Shown: positions 1-10,420, numbered from the stretch's first letter. The stretch is DNA of 64,000 nucleotides from Sphingomonas aliaeris (GCF_016743815.1 NZ_CP061035.1:932501-996500), one strand, 5' to 3'. The notes: generated from the sequence alone by a model not told the origin. Made by a program: numbers and translations.

Positions 1-1002
1 GAGCGCGATCTGGCGAGAACACGAGCGCGCATGGATAATCGGCTCGACGAGCTGCAGGACCGGCTGTCGCCGGGCCAGCTGGTCAATGACGCGTTCGCCT
101 ACTTCAAAGGTGGCGACGGAGCGGATTTCACCCAGGAGGTCGTGTCGAAGCTGAAGGCCAATCCGCTGCCGGCGCTTCTCACCGGCGTCGGGCTTGCCTG
201 GCTCATGGCGTCGAGCGGCCGCCAATCAGCGGCCTCGAGCAGGAGCTCTTACCAACCGGACCTAACCAGCCGATTGCGGGACGCGGAGGCTCAGACGGTG
301 CGGTTGCCCGATGAGCATGTCGACGTGCACGCTGCCCGACTTGATGACGCCCGTGGCCACGTGCTCGGGATCACCCGGAACAGCTCCGATACCGACACCA
401 GCTACAGCGAGAGGATCAAGGACGCGGTCGCGTCGGCGACGCAGCGCGTTCGCGAGACTGCGCACGACCTCTCGACCGGCACCTCGCACGTTGCGGGCAG
501 CATCGGCGAGCGCGCCCGGCATCACGCATACGCCACTCAGGAAGGGATGACATCCATAGCACGATCGACGCGCGACACGCTGGTTTCGGCGACCAGCAAC
601 CCCTTCGCGCTTGGCGCGGTCGCCGCCCTGGTTGGGATCGTTGCCGGCTCGCTGATCCCGACGACCGAGGAAGAAGAGCGTGCGCTCGGCGCGACCGCGG
701 AAAAGCTGCGTTCGGCTGGCCGCGAGCTCGCACAGGATGTCGTCGATCGCGGTACGCGGGTTGCTTCGGAGTCGCTCGGTGCCGTGAAGGACAGTGCCGA
801 AGCCCACGGCCTCACTGGCGATAAGCCCGTCGGCGAGATGGTGGCGGACCTGAAAAGCGGCGCTTTGGCCGGTGCCGTCAAGCAGGTTGCGGGCGAAGCG
901 GTCAGCGCCGGGAAGGACAGCGTCCAGACCCACTTCGCAAGTAGCGGCAACGAAGCAGGTGGTGGTCACCAAAGGAGCAATGACGAGCAGACGTTGCGTT
1001 GA
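1..1002 (+). CDS. DUF3618-type envelope/stress protein, 5' end outside window
   Basis: The reading frame is already open at base 1, so the true start lies upstream; the ATG at 31 is probably internal. The first ~45 visible residues (RTRARMDNRLDELQDRLSPG) match the DUF3618 pattern of a short amphipathic helix ending in 'RLSPG'. A hydrophobic segment follows (PLPALLTGVGLAWLM), then a long Ala/Arg/Asp-rich helical region, a second membrane segment (PFALGAVAALVGIVAGSLIP, visible residues ~200-220) and a charged tail. DUF3618 proteins are small membrane-associated proteins of unknown role, usually beside phage-holin-family and YqjD-like genes; those partners would lie upstream here. Function is not established. 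The C-terminus is complete. Confidence 0.8.
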   Translation, partial: ERDLARTRARMDNRLDELQDRLSPGQLVNDAFAYFKGGDGADFTQEVVSKLKANPLPALLTGVGLAWLMASSGRQSAASSRSSYQPDLTSRLRDAEAQTVRLPDEHVDVHAARLDDARGHVLGITRNSSDTDTSYSERIKDAVASATQRVRETAHDLSTGTSHVAGSIGERARHHAYATQEGMTSIARSTRDTLVSATSNPFALGAVAALVGIVAGSLIPTTEEEERALGATAEKLRSAGRELAQDVVDRGTRVASESLGAVKDSAEAHGLTGDKPVGEMVADLKSGALAGAVKQVAGEAVSAGKDSVQTHFASSGNEAGGGHQRSNDEQTLR

Positions 1003-1012
1003 ATCACAGGCG

Positions 1013-1035
1013 CGGCCGGCGGCACGCGCCGGCCG
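1013..1035. terminator. GC-rich hairpin after the DUF3618 gene
   Basis: CGGCCGGCG (1013-1021) pairs perfectly with CGCCGGCCG (1027-1035) around a 5-nt loop, 10 nt after the stop codon. There is no U-tract, so termination is inferred from position only. Confidence 0.45.
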
Positions 1036-1138
1036 ACGCGATCAGCATAGCGAGCCGTTCACGCTAAATCGGAGTAAGTGGCGGGGAGTACAGAATGTAG
1101 CTTCTCAGATGATGGATGGGAATCACCGTAGGATCAAA

Positions 1139-1351
1139 TTAAGGGGGCGGTAGCTCGTCGTCGCTGATGCGAGGCCACCAACTGATCTGGTTATCGACGA
1201 CGCCCTGCCGATCAGCGATCTTCATGAACGACTTTTGAGAAAGCTTTGCAATCTGCTGAGCCAAAAAGGCGTAGCCGGGGTCCGAGATATGGTCGGCAGC
1301 GAGTTGCATCGCACCGACTTCTTGGGAGAGCGCATGAAGGTCGATATCCAA
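1139..1351 (-). CDS. Possible small hypothetical protein (TTG start)
   Basis: A 70-codon frame with protein-like composition (HALSQEVGAMQLAADHISDPGY, then KLSQKSFMKIADRQ), lying downstream of the histidine kinase on the same strand. The only in-frame start is a TTG, 11 codons after an upstream stop, and no clear Shine-Dalgarno sequence is visible. It may be a real small gene or the remnant of a longer one. No family was recognised. Confidence 0.3.
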   Translation of the reverse strand: MDIDLHALSQEVGAMQLAADHISDPGYAFLAQQIAKLSQKSFMKIADRQGVVDNQISWWPRISDDELPPP

Positions 1352-1494
1352 TGCGCAGCTCGCATCATGGACATCGAAGACTCTTTTTTGTCGCTATTCA
1401 CCCTACGCGCTCCGGACCGAGCGGGCGTCGAGCTTGAAGCGCAAGTCACTGGCTACGAACACCTCACGGGATAGCCGAAGCGGGTATGACGCTA

Positions 1495-3543
1495 TCACGG
1501 TCGCGCTGCCAGCAGCCGGTTGAGGACCTTCGCCACGCGGTCGACCGAATAGGGTTTCTGAAGCAGCTCAAAGCCATGCGAGCCCTCCTCGGCTATGACC
1601 TGGCTATAGCCGCTCGCGAGGACGACCGGGAGAGCGGGATGGTCGCGGCGCAGCCGCTGCGCCAACTCGACTCCATTCATGCCGGGCATCACCACGTCCG
1701 AAAACACCACGTCGAATTTTTCGGGGTGCTGGTTGATCAGGTCGAGCGCCGCCTGCGCATTGGCGGCCCACGTCGTTCCAAACCCGAGATCGTGCAGCAT
1801 CTGGGTCGCGAACTCGCCGACCTGCACATTGTCCTCGACAACCAGAATGCAGCCATGGCCCCTCAGGCTCACGCCTTCCTCGGCGGTTATTGGTTTGTCG
1901 GCCAACATCTCGTCATGCGCACGAGGCAGATACAGCGTGAACCGGGCCCCTTGGCCCGGATCGCTCGCGGTCACGATATCACCGCCTGTCTGCTTGGCGA
2001 AGCCGATCACCTGGCTGAGGCCGAGGCCGGTGCCCTTGCCGACATCCTTGGTCGTGAAAAAGGGTTCGTAGATGCGGTCGATCAGATCATCGCTGATACC
2101 CGTGCCGGTGTCGCTGACCTCGATCGCAACGAACGTGCCTAGCGTCGCTTCATGGCCTCGCCGCGCCGGGATCTGATCGACATTGCGCGCGACAAAGCGG
2201 AGCACCCCGCCTTCAGGCATGGCGTCGCGCGCATTGACCGTCAGGTTGAGCATGGCGGTGTCGAACTGCGCGGGATCGGCAAGGACCGGCCAAACGTCGG
2301 GTGCGACGTCACGCTCGATGGTGATCTGCGAACCGACAGTCGAGCGCAGCATATCGTCGATCGACGCTAGACGTGCTTTCGGTTCGAACACCTGCGGCTT
2401 GAGCGGCTGCCGGCGCGCGAACGCGAGCAATTGGCCGGTGAGAGATGCTGCGCGATCGACCGTTTCGGAGATCGCCTTGATGTAGCGCTTGCGCTTTTCC
2501 TCAGTCACATCGTCGCGCTGCAACAGATCAGTGCTGCCGCGAATGATGGTCAGCAGATTGTTGAAATCATGCGCCACCCCGCCGGTAAGTTGACCGACCG
2601 CCTCCATCTTCTGCGCCTGGCGCAAGGTTTCTTCGGTGTGGTGGCGCTCGGCAATTTCCCGTCGAAGCTGGTCGTTTGCGGCTTGAAGGGCTGCAGTCCG
2701 CTCGTCGACCGCATGTTCGAGCTTGAGTGCGAGTTGGCTCAACGCTTCCTCGGTACGCTTGCGGTCGGTGACCTCAAGCGTCACGCCGGTCATCGTCATT
2801 GATGTCCCATCGATTGCGCATTGCACGGTTCCGCGTAAATGAATCCAGTGTTCGCTGCCATCGGGCCAGCGGATCGGATAGTCAGCATCATAGGTGTCGC
2901 CACTTTCCAACGCGTGCTCGATCCCGGCGCTGACCTCGTCGCGATGGTCCGAATGAACAGCATCCAGGAGTGCGTGGAAGGAAAACGCATCGTCGGCACC
3001 ACGCCCGAAATTGGCCTTGCACGCATCGTCGCAGCTCAGGAGCAAGGTTGCCGCGTCGAGTTGCCAGGTGCCGAGCCTTCCCGCGTCCAACGCGGTCGCC
3101 AGTTGCCGCTGGCTGTCGCGCAGGCGCTGTTCGGCTTCGTGCTGGGGGGTGCGATCCCGCAGGATCTTGATATAGCCGATATGTTGGTCGCTATCCTCGG
3201 CCTCGAAGCGCATCATCAAACCGGACGCCCAAATACGGCCGCCATCTTTGCGCTGGTGCCAGCGCTCGTCTTCCGCACGGCCATCACGTGCTGCGCCAAT
3301 CATCTCGGCATCGCACACCCCGTTCACCTTGTCGTCGTCGGTGAAGAAGATGCAGGCGTTCTTGCCGATGATTTCAGCCTCGCTCCATCCGAGCAGATGC
3401 TCGGCGCCTGGGTTCCAGCTGGTGATATTGCCGTCCAGATCGATCGAGATGATGGCAAAGTCGGTCGCACTGTCGAGAACCAGGCGCGCGATTCTGTCGC
3501 TATGCGGCCGGGGATGCGGCGCAGTCGGTTCGGTATAATTCAT
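1495..3543 (-). CDS. Soluble PAS-PAS hybrid histidine kinase with C-terminal receiver
   Basis: Two PAS domains (about residues 15-135 and 150-260) precede a coiled linker, a HisKA domain with phospho-acceptor His near residue 325 ([11 protein letters not shown]), an HATPase_c domain (N-box [16 protein letters not shown]-boxes DTGTGIS and GKGTGLGLS) and a receiver domain (LVVEDN, phospho-Asp in FSDVVMPGMNG, Lys in LLQKPY). No membrane segment is seen, so it should sense a cytoplasmic cue. An in-frame start 13 codons upstream exists, but MNYTEP at 3543 is preferred because PAS homology begins soon after. It is divergent from the CHASE3 kinase. Its HisKA region closely resembles that of the kinase at the window end, suggesting paralogy. 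The signal is unknown. Confidence 0.85.
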   Translation of the reverse strand: MNYTEPTAPHPRPHSDRIARLVLDSATDFAIISIDLDGNITSWNPGAEHLLGWSEAEIIGKNACIFFTDDDKVNGVCDAEMIGAARDGRAEDERWHQRKDGGRIWASGLMMRFEAEDSDQHIGYIKILRDRTPQHEAEQRLRDSQRQLATALDAGRLGTWQLDAATLLLSCDDACKANFGRGADDAFSFHALLDAVHSDHRDEVSAGIEHALESGDTYDADYPIRWPDGSEHWIHLRGTVQCAIDGTSMTMTGVTLEVTDRKRTEEALSQLALKLEHAVDERTAALQAANDQLRREIAERHHTEETLRQAQKMEAVGQLTGGVAHDFNNLLTIIRGSTDLLQRDDVTEEKRKRYIKAISETVDRAASLTGQLLAFARRQPLKPQVFEPKARLASIDDMLRSTVGSQITIERDVAPDVWPVLADPAQFDTAMLNLTVNARDAMPEGGVLRFVARNVDQIPARRGHEATLGTFVAIEVSDTGTGISDDLIDRIYEPFFTTKDVGKGTGLGLSQVIGFAKQTGGDIVTASDPGQGARFTLYLPRAHDEMLADKPITAEEGVSLRGHGCILVVEDNVQVGEFATQMLHDLGFGTTWAANAQAALDLINQHPEKFDVVFSDVVMPGMNGVELAQRLRRDHPALPVVLASGYSQVIAEEGSHGFELLQKPYSVDRVAKVLNRLLAARP

Positions 3544-3676
3544 ATGGATATGCCTACGGGAAACGCGGAAATCTGGTAACAATTGTCAGGTGCTCAACGC
3601 GCTCGACCGGTTTTGGCTCACCTTTAAAGTTGATTTGCGACTTGTGGCGGCCCCCGCCGCCTCGCATTACGCGACG

Positions 3677-5557
3677 ATGCACATGAGCCTTCGATATCGG
3701 TCTCTTCTACCCCTCATTATCGGGTTCGCGTTGCTTGCGCTGACCGGCCTCGGCAGCTTGTGGCTCGCGGATCGGCAGGAGCGCTCGTTCGAGGCCGTCC
3801 GCCACACGCTGGAGGTGCAAAAGCGCCTCGGCATGATCCTTTCTCGCTTTCAGGATGCCGAGACGGGGCAGCGCGGGTATTTGCTTACCGGCCAGATCGC
3901 TTATCTCGAACCCTATGAGGCTGCGCTGGCCGGGCTGGGCAAAGAGTTCATTGCGCTCGACGCCGCGATCGCCGACAACCCCGAACAACTGGCGCGAGCC
4001 AAAACCCTGAACGCGGTTTCCAACCAGCGACAGGATATCTTGCGCGCCACGATCGAACGCTACCGGCTCGGTGATGCGCGCGGTGCGATTGCGATCGTGC
4101 GCGAGGGCAGCGGGAAGCGCATGATGGACCGGCTTCGATCTGTCGTGGCGGCGATGGACCGCAAGGAGCAAAGGCTCCTTGCCGCGCGGGGTGCAGCAGC
4201 CGACCGTCAAGCGCGCCTCGTAAAGCTCGCGCTTCTGGCGAGCGGCATCGCCATCGTGCTGCTTGCGCTTCTGGCAATCCGTGATGCCCGCAAGCGCCTG
4301 CATGAAGCCATCGTGGCACGCGATGAACTCGGTATCGCCAACGAACGGCTGAAGAGCGAAGTCGCGGAGCGCACCTCGGCTGAGGGACAGGTCCGCCAGA
4401 TGCAGAAGATGGAAAGCATCGGCCAGCTCACCGGCGGCATCGCGCACGACTTCAACAACATGCTCGCGATCGTGATCGGCTCGCTCGACATGGCGCAGCG
4501 CCGGTTCGACGAAGCACCCGCCAAGGCCAAGGCCTATATCGACAACGCCATAGATGGCGCTCGGCGTGCCGCCCAACTGACCGCGCGGCTGCTAGCCTTC
4601 TCGCGTCAGCAACCCCTCGAACCGCGTGCGATCGACACCAACAAGTTGGTCGGCGGAATGTCGGAACTGCTGCGACGCACCATCGGCGAGCATATCGCGA
4701 TCGAAACGGTGCTGGCGGGGGGACTATGGCCTGCCTTTATCGACGCAGGACAGCTCGAAAACGCCGTTCTGAACCTGTGCGTCAATGCCCGCGACGCCAT
4801 GCCCGATGGCGGCAAGCTGACGCTGGAAACCAACAACACGCATCTCGATGAACGCTATGCCGCCGAGCATGACGAGGTCACCGCAGGTCAATACGTGGTG
4901 CTCTGCATCACCGACACCGGCACGGGCATGCCACCCCACGTCATCGAACGCGCGTTCGATCCCTTCTACACGACCAAGGGTGTCGGCAAGGGCACCGGGC
5001 TCGGGCTCAGCCAGGTGTTCGGGTTCGTCAAGCAGTCGGGTGGTCACATCAAGATCTACTCGGAGCCCGATCAGGGAACGACGGTAAAGCTCTACATGCC
5101 CCGCCACTTCGGCGCGGCAAGCACGCTGTCCGATGCAAGGGCTGGCACCGTTGAAATTCCCCGCGCGAGGGACGGCGAGATCGTGCTGGTGGTCGAGGAC
5201 GAGGAGCGCGTGCGGCATATGTCGGTCGACGCCCTGCGAAGCCTCGGTTACACTGTGGTCCAGGCATCGGATGGTATGCAGGCGCTCGCCGTGCTCGCGA
5301 TCCAGCCACGTGTCGATCTGCTGTTTTCGGATATCGTCATGCCGGGCATGAACGGACGGGAGTTGGCGGACACCGCCCGCGAGCAGCGATCCACTCTCAA
5401 GGTGCTCTTCACGACCGGCTACACCCGCAATGCAGTCGTCCATAACGGCGTGCTCGATCCAGGCGTTGCGTTCATCTCGAAACCGTTCGGGATCGATCAG
5501 CTCGCAGTGAAGGTTCGTCAGGTTCTAGATGGCGAGGGCGATAACCGTCGCGACTGA
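3677..5557 (+). CDS. CHASE3-domain hybrid sensor histidine kinase
   Basis: Domain order from the chosen start: TM1 ([17 protein letters not shown]), an extracytoplasmic CHASE3 domain with the signature [15 protein letters not shown]2 ([18 protein letters not shown]), coiled linker, HisKA with His near residue 257 ([11 protein letters not shown]), HATPase_c (N-box [24 protein letters not shown]) and receiver ([25 protein letters not shown]). CHASE3 is a periplasmic sensing domain of unknown ligand. A GTG start at 3590 is possible, but the 29 extra residues have no membrane-protein character; ATG at 3677 or 3683 puts TM1 near the N-terminus. The domain plan fits a membrane kinase with an internal receiver for phosphorelay. 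It is divergent from the PAS hybrid kinase. Confidence 0.85.
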   Translation: MHMSLRYRSLLPLIIGFALLALTGLGSLWLADRQERSFEAVRHTLEVQKRLGMILSRFQDAETGQRGYLLTGQIAYLEPYEAALAGLGKEFIALDAAIADNPEQLARAKTLNAVSNQRQDILRATIERYRLGDARGAIAIVREGSGKRMMDRLRSVVAAMDRKEQRLLAARGAAADRQARLVKLALLASGIAIVLLALLAIRDARKRLHEAIVARDELGIANERLKSEVAERTSAEGQVRQMQKMESIGQLTGGIAHDFNNMLAIVIGSLDMAQRRFDEAPAKAKAYIDNAIDGARRAAQLTARLLAFSRQQPLEPRAIDTNKLVGGMSELLRRTIGEHIAIETVLAGGLWPAFIDAGQLENAVLNLCVNARDAMPDGGKLTLETNNTHLDERYAAEHDEVTAGQYVVLCITDTGTGMPPHVIERAFDPFYTTKGVGKGTGLGLSQVFGFVKQSGGHIKIYSEPDQGTTVKLYMPRHFGAASTLSDARAGTVEIPRARDGEIVLVVEDEERVRHMSVDALRSLGYTVVQASDGMQALAVLAIQPRVDLLFSDIVMPGMNGRELADTAREQRSTLKVLFTTGYTRNAVVHNGVLDPGVAFISKPFGIDQLAVKVRQVLDGEGDNRRD

Positions 5558-5615
5558 GGAGTCGCTCAAGCAAGTTCCGAAACGAGTATTCCACGGTTGC
5601 CGCAACTGGTTGCGA

Positions 5616-6100
5616 TTACGCCGCCAGCACCAACCTGTTTCGGCCATTCACTTGGCATCGTACAAGGCCCGGTTAGCGACCCCAAGTAGCTGATCCGCAG
5701 TCGTCCCGGGTATAACAGCTGCGATCCCGACGCTCACCGTAACACGCATGGTTCGTCCGTCATCTGCCGTGCAGGGGGCCTCTGCGAAGCTCGCGCGAAC
5801 ACGTTCGCACACCAGTTCCGCCTGCTCCAGCGATGCACCGTCTAGGATAGCCACAAATTCTTCGCCGCCATACCGAGCCACCACATCGGAGGTTCGGAGC
5901 GTCGACCGGAGAAGGTCCGAAAACGTGCGGAGGACGACGTCGGCCGAGATGTGGCCGAAGCGATCGTTGATCGATTTGAAATGGTCGAGGTCGAACATTG
6001 CGATGCAATGGTTCATCTTTTCTACCTCGCTGACAAATTCTAGAGCCATGCCCCTGTCCGAATGACGATCGATCAACGGACGGTCATCAGCTGGTCGCAC
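5616..6100 (-). pseudogene. Degenerate GGDEF (diguanylate cyclase) gene, 3' frameshift
   Basis: The frame encodes a GGDEF domain with the active-site loop RYGGEEF and an inhibitory RxxD site (RTSD) exactly five residues before it, so the cyclase core looks sound. Both ends are abnormal. The N-terminus reads PLIDRHSDRGM where the family has PLTGLxNRRG, and no sensor domain precedes it. The C-terminus stops right after ALYDAK; one base later the shifted frame reads VNGRNRLVLAA-stop, the normal family ending, so a single G seems missing near 5650. As sequenced, the protein (5648-6100, GTG start) lacks the GRNR end. It may be a decayed fragment or an assembly error in a small cyclase. Confidence 0.65.
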
Positions 6101-6189
6101 GTCCCACGGAAAACCATCAAAATCCGAGTCTCACAAAGATGGTACCATATGTTTTGCGTTGATGGGGCCTTATACGTTACACCGCGTCT

Positions 6190-6783
6190 ATGACGTACAC
6201 GCTGATTGGCTATGCCCGCTGCTCGACTGACAAGCAGGACCTTGCTGCCCAACAGGACGCGCTGCTAAAGCTCGGCGTCGCTGCCGATCGCATCTATACC
6301 GACAAGGGGTTCACGGGCACGAACCGTGATCGGCCGGGCCTCGACCAGGCGCTTGCCGCTGTGCGCAGCGGGGACACGCTAGTGGTGCCCAAGCTCGACC
6401 GGCTTGCCCGATCGGTACCTGACGCTCGCGCGATTGGGGACAGCCTGGCGGTCCGCGGCGTGAAGCTGCAGCTCGGAGCTATCGTCCACGACCCGGCCGA
6501 TCCGATGGGTAAGCTATTCTTTAACATCCTTGCCACATTCGCCGAGTTCGAAGCGGATCTGATCCGCATGCGAACACGCGAGGGCATGGCCGTGGCGCGC
6601 GCTAAAGGAAAACTGCGCGGAAAGAAACCCAAGCTGTCTGATCGTCAGCAGAAAGAGCTTCGGCGCATGTACGACACCAACGATTATTCGATCACCGATC
6701 TTGCCGAAGTGTTCTCGATTTCTCGCCCGACCGTATACCGGACACTGGGACGCCAGCCTGCCACTTTGACAAAACCAGCCTGA
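6190..6783 (+). CDS. Small serine recombinase (resolvase/invertase family)
   Basis: 197 residues, the usual length for a resolvase/invertase. The N-terminal catalytic domain has the nucleophile Ser12 and Arg10 in GYARCSTDKQ, then KLDRLARS with the conserved arginines and the dimer-helix region ATFAEFEADLIRMRTREG. The C-terminal helix-turn-helix is SITDLAEVFSISRPTVYRTL. Such enzymes resolve transposon cointegrates or invert segments between short sites. No Tn3-type transposase is adjacent and no obvious res site was identified in the short upstream gap. It may be the survivor of a lost mobile element in a region that also has a decayed GGDEF gene and IS remnants. Confidence 0.85.
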   Translation: MTYTLIGYARCSTDKQDLAAQQDALLKLGVAADRIYTDKGFTGTNRDRPGLDQALAAVRSGDTLVVPKLDRLARSVPDARAIGDSLAVRGVKLQLGAIVHDPADPMGKLFFNILATFAEFEADLIRMRTREGMAVARAKGKLRGKKPKLSDRQQKELRRMYDTNDYSITDLAEVFSISRPTVYRTLGRQPATLTKPA

Positions 6784-7400
6784 TTGAAGACTCTGAACAA
6801 TCGAGACCGGCCAATTTCATGCTAGCCTTAGACGGAAGGGACATACCGGACGTCGTTTTTTGCGCCAACCGGTACAGGAAGGCGCGCTGTACGAAGCGCT
6901 TTATTAGATGGTCTAGAACAGGTCGGTCAGTGCCATACTGGTAAAGCCTTCTATCTTGCCCGATCTGCAATCTCGCGGCGACATTTGTGTGAAACTGTCC
7001 ATTCACTCAAGGCCAATAGCATGTGGAAACGATCGGTCGGGCAGATGAACACGCTGATCACGCTGGTGGACACAAATCAGAACTTTTTCTTGCCGCGATG
7101 TTCGAACACCTTCGAACGGCAATACATGAACGTGTCCATCTGAGCTCGTGTTGACGCTGTCGCGGGCAGCGCGGGCGCTTCTAAGATGATCGTTACCATT
7201 GCAGCGCCGGCGTTATTCCTTGGCCAACAGACAAGCCTCCACACATCCGATGAATCCTTGCTCGCCGGCTGAACTCGCTGGATGACGGCCGAACTTGATT
7301 TCCTATAATGCAATTTCCTCCAATACCGTGTCCTTCCTGTTGCCGAAGGCCGCCATACACGATCTAAGGGGGCCCTCAAACGGGGAGGCGTCTCTAGTCC
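6784..7400. other. 617-bp gap between recombinase and HWE kinase
   Basis: No convincing gene: open frames on either strand lack coding character and recognisable motifs. Base composition is less GC-rich than the neighbours. A TATAAT hexamer at 7304-7309 lies about 90 nt before the kinase start and could be a -10 box, but no good -35 is seen. GGGAGG just upstream of ATG 7401 is the kinase Shine-Dalgarno sequence. Confidence 0.5.
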
Positions 7401-9712
7401 ATGGAAACCCTCACCCTCGACGGCGGCGAGAGCAACGAGCATCCCGAACCTACGTCAGCGTCCTTCCTCGCGGGGGGCGGGGCAATGGGCCAAATTATTC
7501 GTGCGTATGACTGGACCTCGACCCCGCTTGGAAATCCCACGGGCTGGCCGCAGGGCCTGCGCACTGTGGTGCAGATCCTTCTGAACACCGGTCACCCGAT
7601 GTACATCTGGTGGGGACCGGGCCTCACCTGCATCTACAACGATGCATACAGCCGCTCGATCGGGCCTGAAATGCACCCCGCCTCGCTCGGGAAGCCTGCC
7701 CAAAGCGTTTGGGCTGAGATCTGGGGAACGATAGGGCCGCAGATCGAACAGGTGATGTCCGGAGGAGGGCCGACGTGGCACGAGAACCAGCTCGTACCGA
7801 TCACCCGCAATGGTCGTCGCGAGGATGTGTACTGGACCTACAGCTACAGCCCGATCGGCGATGACTTCGCACTCCACGGCGTCGGCGGGGTACTCGTGGT
7901 CTGCACCGAGACCACGCCGACCATTATATCCGAGAAACGTTCGCGCGCGGAACTGGAGCGTCAGAAACGACTGTTCGAGGAGGCTCCGGGTTTCATCGCA
8001 ATCCTTCGGGGTGAAGGGCACGTCTTCGAGTTCGCCAACCGGGCCTACGAGCGGCTGAGCGGGGGTCGTGCGGTTTTGGGGTTGCCTGTGCGCGAGGCCT
8101 TCCCGGAGATCGAAGGGCAGGGCTTCTTCGAGCACCTCGACCGGGTGTACCAAAGCGGAGAGCCTTTCACCGCGGCCCATGTGCCCATCCGTCTGGAAGA
8201 GTCCGATGGGTTTCGCCTGCGCTACATCGACTACATCTACGCGCCGGTGACCGACGACAAGGGTGCCGTCACGGGCATCTTCGTGGAGGGTCACGACGTG
8301 ACCGATGCCTATCTCGCCGAGAGGGCACTACGGCAGAGCGAAGAGCGCTTTCGAAGCTTCGCCGAGACCTCGACCGACACGCTGTGGATCGTGAACGCCG
8401 AAACGGGGCAGTTGGAATATCTCAGCCCGGCTTACGAGAACACCTGGGGTGAGCCCCGTGACGCTGCCATGTCCGACATCGGGCACTGGGCCGAGCGCCT
8501 GCACCCCGGTGACCGCGAAGCGGCGCTGTCGGCGCTGTCGAAGCTGCGCGCAGGTGAGCGCCACAGCATAGAGTACCGGATTGTCCGCCCGGATGGCGAG
8601 GTGCGCTACATCCATGACAGCGGCTTCCCAATCTACGAAGCGGGACGGATCCGCCGCATGGCGGGGGTAGCGCAAGACCTAACCGGCTTCCGCCTCGCCG
8701 AACGGCGCCTCGCAGACAACGAACGCTGGACGCGCACCTTGTTGGAGGGATTCCCCAGATGGTGTGGCGAGCGCAGGCCGATGGCGCCTGGACCTGGGCC
8801 AGCCCGCAATGGACCGAGTACAGCGGCCAGTTGCAAGCCGCCAGCCTCGCGGCTGGCTGGCTCGCATGCGTTCACCCGGACGACCGCGAGCGGGTGCGGG
8901 CCGTGTGGGCGGGGGCAAGCGAGGATGGCTCGTTCGGAGCCCACTACCGAATCTACAATGCAGCGAGCGGCGGATACCGGTGGACGCAGACGCGGGCGAC
9001 TCCGGTCCGCGACGATCGGGGCGAGATAGTCGAGTGGCTTGGTGCATCCACCGACGTGCACGAGATCCGCCAGCTGCAGGAGCGTCAGCAGGTTCTCGTC
9101 GCCGAACTTCAGCACCGTGTTCGGAACATGCTCACGGTCGTTCGATCCGTATTCTCGCGAACCGCCGAGGCGAGCGAGAACCAGCGGCAGCTCGTCGACC
9201 ACTTCACGGGGCGGCTCGACTCGCTCGCGCGAACTCAAGTGATCGTCACCAGGAGTCCATCCGGCAAGGTCGATCTCAATTCCCTCATACGGGAGGAACT
9301 GCTGAGCGTCGCGGCAGGCGAGGGACCATGCGTATCCCTCGATGGCCCGGAAGTGATGCTGGATCCGAATGCCGCGGAGGCAATCGGGATGGCCATTCAC
9401 GAACTGACGACCAATGCTCTGAAGTACGGCGCACTTAGGGCCAACGGCGCAGGGCTTCGCATCGACTGGCGGGTCCATGCAGAACAAGGGCAGACGGCGA
9501 AGCTGGAATTGACTTGGCTCGAGACCGGCGTTCCGGCGGTACCCATTGCGCCGGTCCGCGAAGGATTCGGTCGGGAGCTGATCGAGGAGGCCCTTCCATA
9601 CCGCCTCGGTGCGGAGACGTGCCTGGAGTTCCGGCCCGGAGGGGTGAAGTGCACCATCTCCATGCCCCTCGACGACGATGACGAGCGCGCGAGCGCCCTG
9701 CTGGAGCGATAG
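7401..9712 (+). pseudogene. Multi-PAS HWE-family sensor histidine kinase, frameshifted
   Basis: The first half (frame from 7401) carries a GAF/PAS-like region (residues ~20-170) and PAS domains at ~185-310 and ~320-440, ending in LADNERWTRTLLEG. The frame then derails into nonsense ending at 9029, while the second frame resumes with MVWRAQADGAWTWASPQW, another PAS domain, then the HWE kinase core (AELQHRVRNMLTVV, His phospho-acceptor; HELTTNALKYGAL; WLETG). One base deleted in the GGG run at 8747-8749 explains the break: restoring it gives LLEGIPQMVWRA. The kinase should phosphorylate the adjacent stand-alone receiver. HWE kinases in this class often serve light, redox or general-stress signalling; the cue here is unknown. 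It may be intact in the real genome. Confidence 0.75.
8759..9712 (+). CDS. 3' half of the HWE kinase: PAS plus complete catalytic core
   Basis: 317-residue frame containing the last PAS domain (residues ~1-105) and the whole HWE/HisKA_2 kinase core: phospho-acceptor His in ELQHRVRNML near residue 118, ATP-binding N-box HELTTNALKYGAL and the WxE element LTWLETG. If the frameshift at 8747 is real, this piece could still be translated from ATG 8759, but there is no Shine-Dalgarno sequence in front of that codon because it is internal to the ancestral gene. It ends one base before the receiver gene starts. Confidence 0.55.
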   Translation: MVWRAQADGAWTWASPQWTEYSGQLQAASLAAGWLACVHPDDRERVRAVWAGASEDGSFGAHYRIYNAASGGYRWTQTRATPVRDDRGEIVEWLGASTDVHEIRQLQERQQVLVAELQHRVRNMLTVVRSVFSRTAEASENQRQLVDHFTGRLDSLARTQVIVTRSPSGKVDLNSLIREELLSVAAGEGPCVSLDGPEVMLDPNAAEAIGMAIHELTTNALKYGALRANGAGLRIDWRVHAEQGQTAKLELTWLETGVPAVPIAPVREGFGRELIEEALPYRLGAETCLEFRPGGVKCTISMPLDDDDERASALLER

Positions 9713-10093
9713 ATGATACCGGGTCACAACCTCGCAGGTCGCCGCATCCTCGTCGTCGAGGATGAATACTACATAGCTTCCGACATCCGTCGGGCACTGA
9801 CGAAGTGTGGTGCGGCGATCGTCGGCCCCTTCGGCAATCTGGACGAAGGCCTGGCCTACGCTGCGCGCGATCCGCTCGATGCGGCTCTGCTGGATGTGAA
9901 CCTCGGCAGTGCATCCTCCTATCCGATCGCTGAGGAACTGTCTCGACGCGGCGTGCCCTATCTATTCCTCACTGGCTATGACCAGTGGTCGCTACCTCTT
10001 GAATTTCGGTCGTCGCCCAGAATTGGCAAGCCGTTCACATTCTCGGTACTGCTCGATGCGCTCGAACGTCTCCTTCTTGAGACTGCCGAATAG
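9713..10093 (+). CDS. Stand-alone response-regulator receiver protein
   Basis: 126 residues, a single REC domain: acidic pair in VVEDEYY, phospho-acceptor Asp in ALLDVNLG, Thr in LFLTGYD and Lys in RIGKPF. No output domain. Its ATG follows the stop of the HWE kinase directly, so the two are co-transcribed and probably translationally coupled. Single-domain receivers paired with HWE kinases typically act as phosphate carriers or sinks, or bind another protein. The target is unknown. Confidence 0.85.
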   Translation: MIPGHNLAGRRILVVEDEYYIASDIRRALTKCGAAIVGPFGNLDEGLAYAARDPLDAALLDVNLGSASSYPIAEELSRRGVPYLFLTGYDQWSLPLEFRSSPRIGKPFTFSVLLDALERLLLETAE

Positions 10094-10170
10094 CAGGTTT
10101 CGCAGTCGCGCATTACCCAGCATTATGCGGCGCAGTCGTCGGACATGCCTCGGATATTACAAGTATCATT

Positions 10171-10416
10171 AACGGGTTTCCTTTACGTCGTCTCTTCGAA
10201 CTGCTTAACGAGACGCTGTTCTTCACGATCGGTCAGGCCCGCGCGATCCTCGCCTGCTAGGCTCACGATCACAATACCGAGCGACCGCACTTATTGCTCG
10301 GCTATGCGACACCGGCAGCGTTCGCCGCCGAACTCGAACGGCAATGGACGGGGTTGCACCGACCGTTGCATCACCCGCGCTCATGCGCGACATCACCGGT
10401 CAGTCGCTGGTGCCGC
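10171..10416 (+). pseudogene. IS3-family transposase (orfB) C-terminal remnant
   Basis: Translating from 10171 gives NGFPLRRLFELLNETLFFTIGQARAIL, one stop codon, then HDHNTERPHLLLGYATPAAFAAE. This is the C-terminal end of an IS3 OrfB integrase (family: rDELLNE..F.s...AR..iE.WR.dYN..RPHssLGy.tP..F). The catalytic Glu region and everything before it are missing and an in-frame TAG interrupts the fragment, so it is a dead relic. It differs from both complete IS elements in this window, meaning an older, separate insertion. No terminal repeats were recognised. Confidence 0.7.
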
Positions 10417-10420
10417 TGGA

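Noticed and set aside
7077..7442. 121-codon minus-strand frame upstream of the HWE kinase
   Set aside because: Overlaps the kinase start and lacks coding character.
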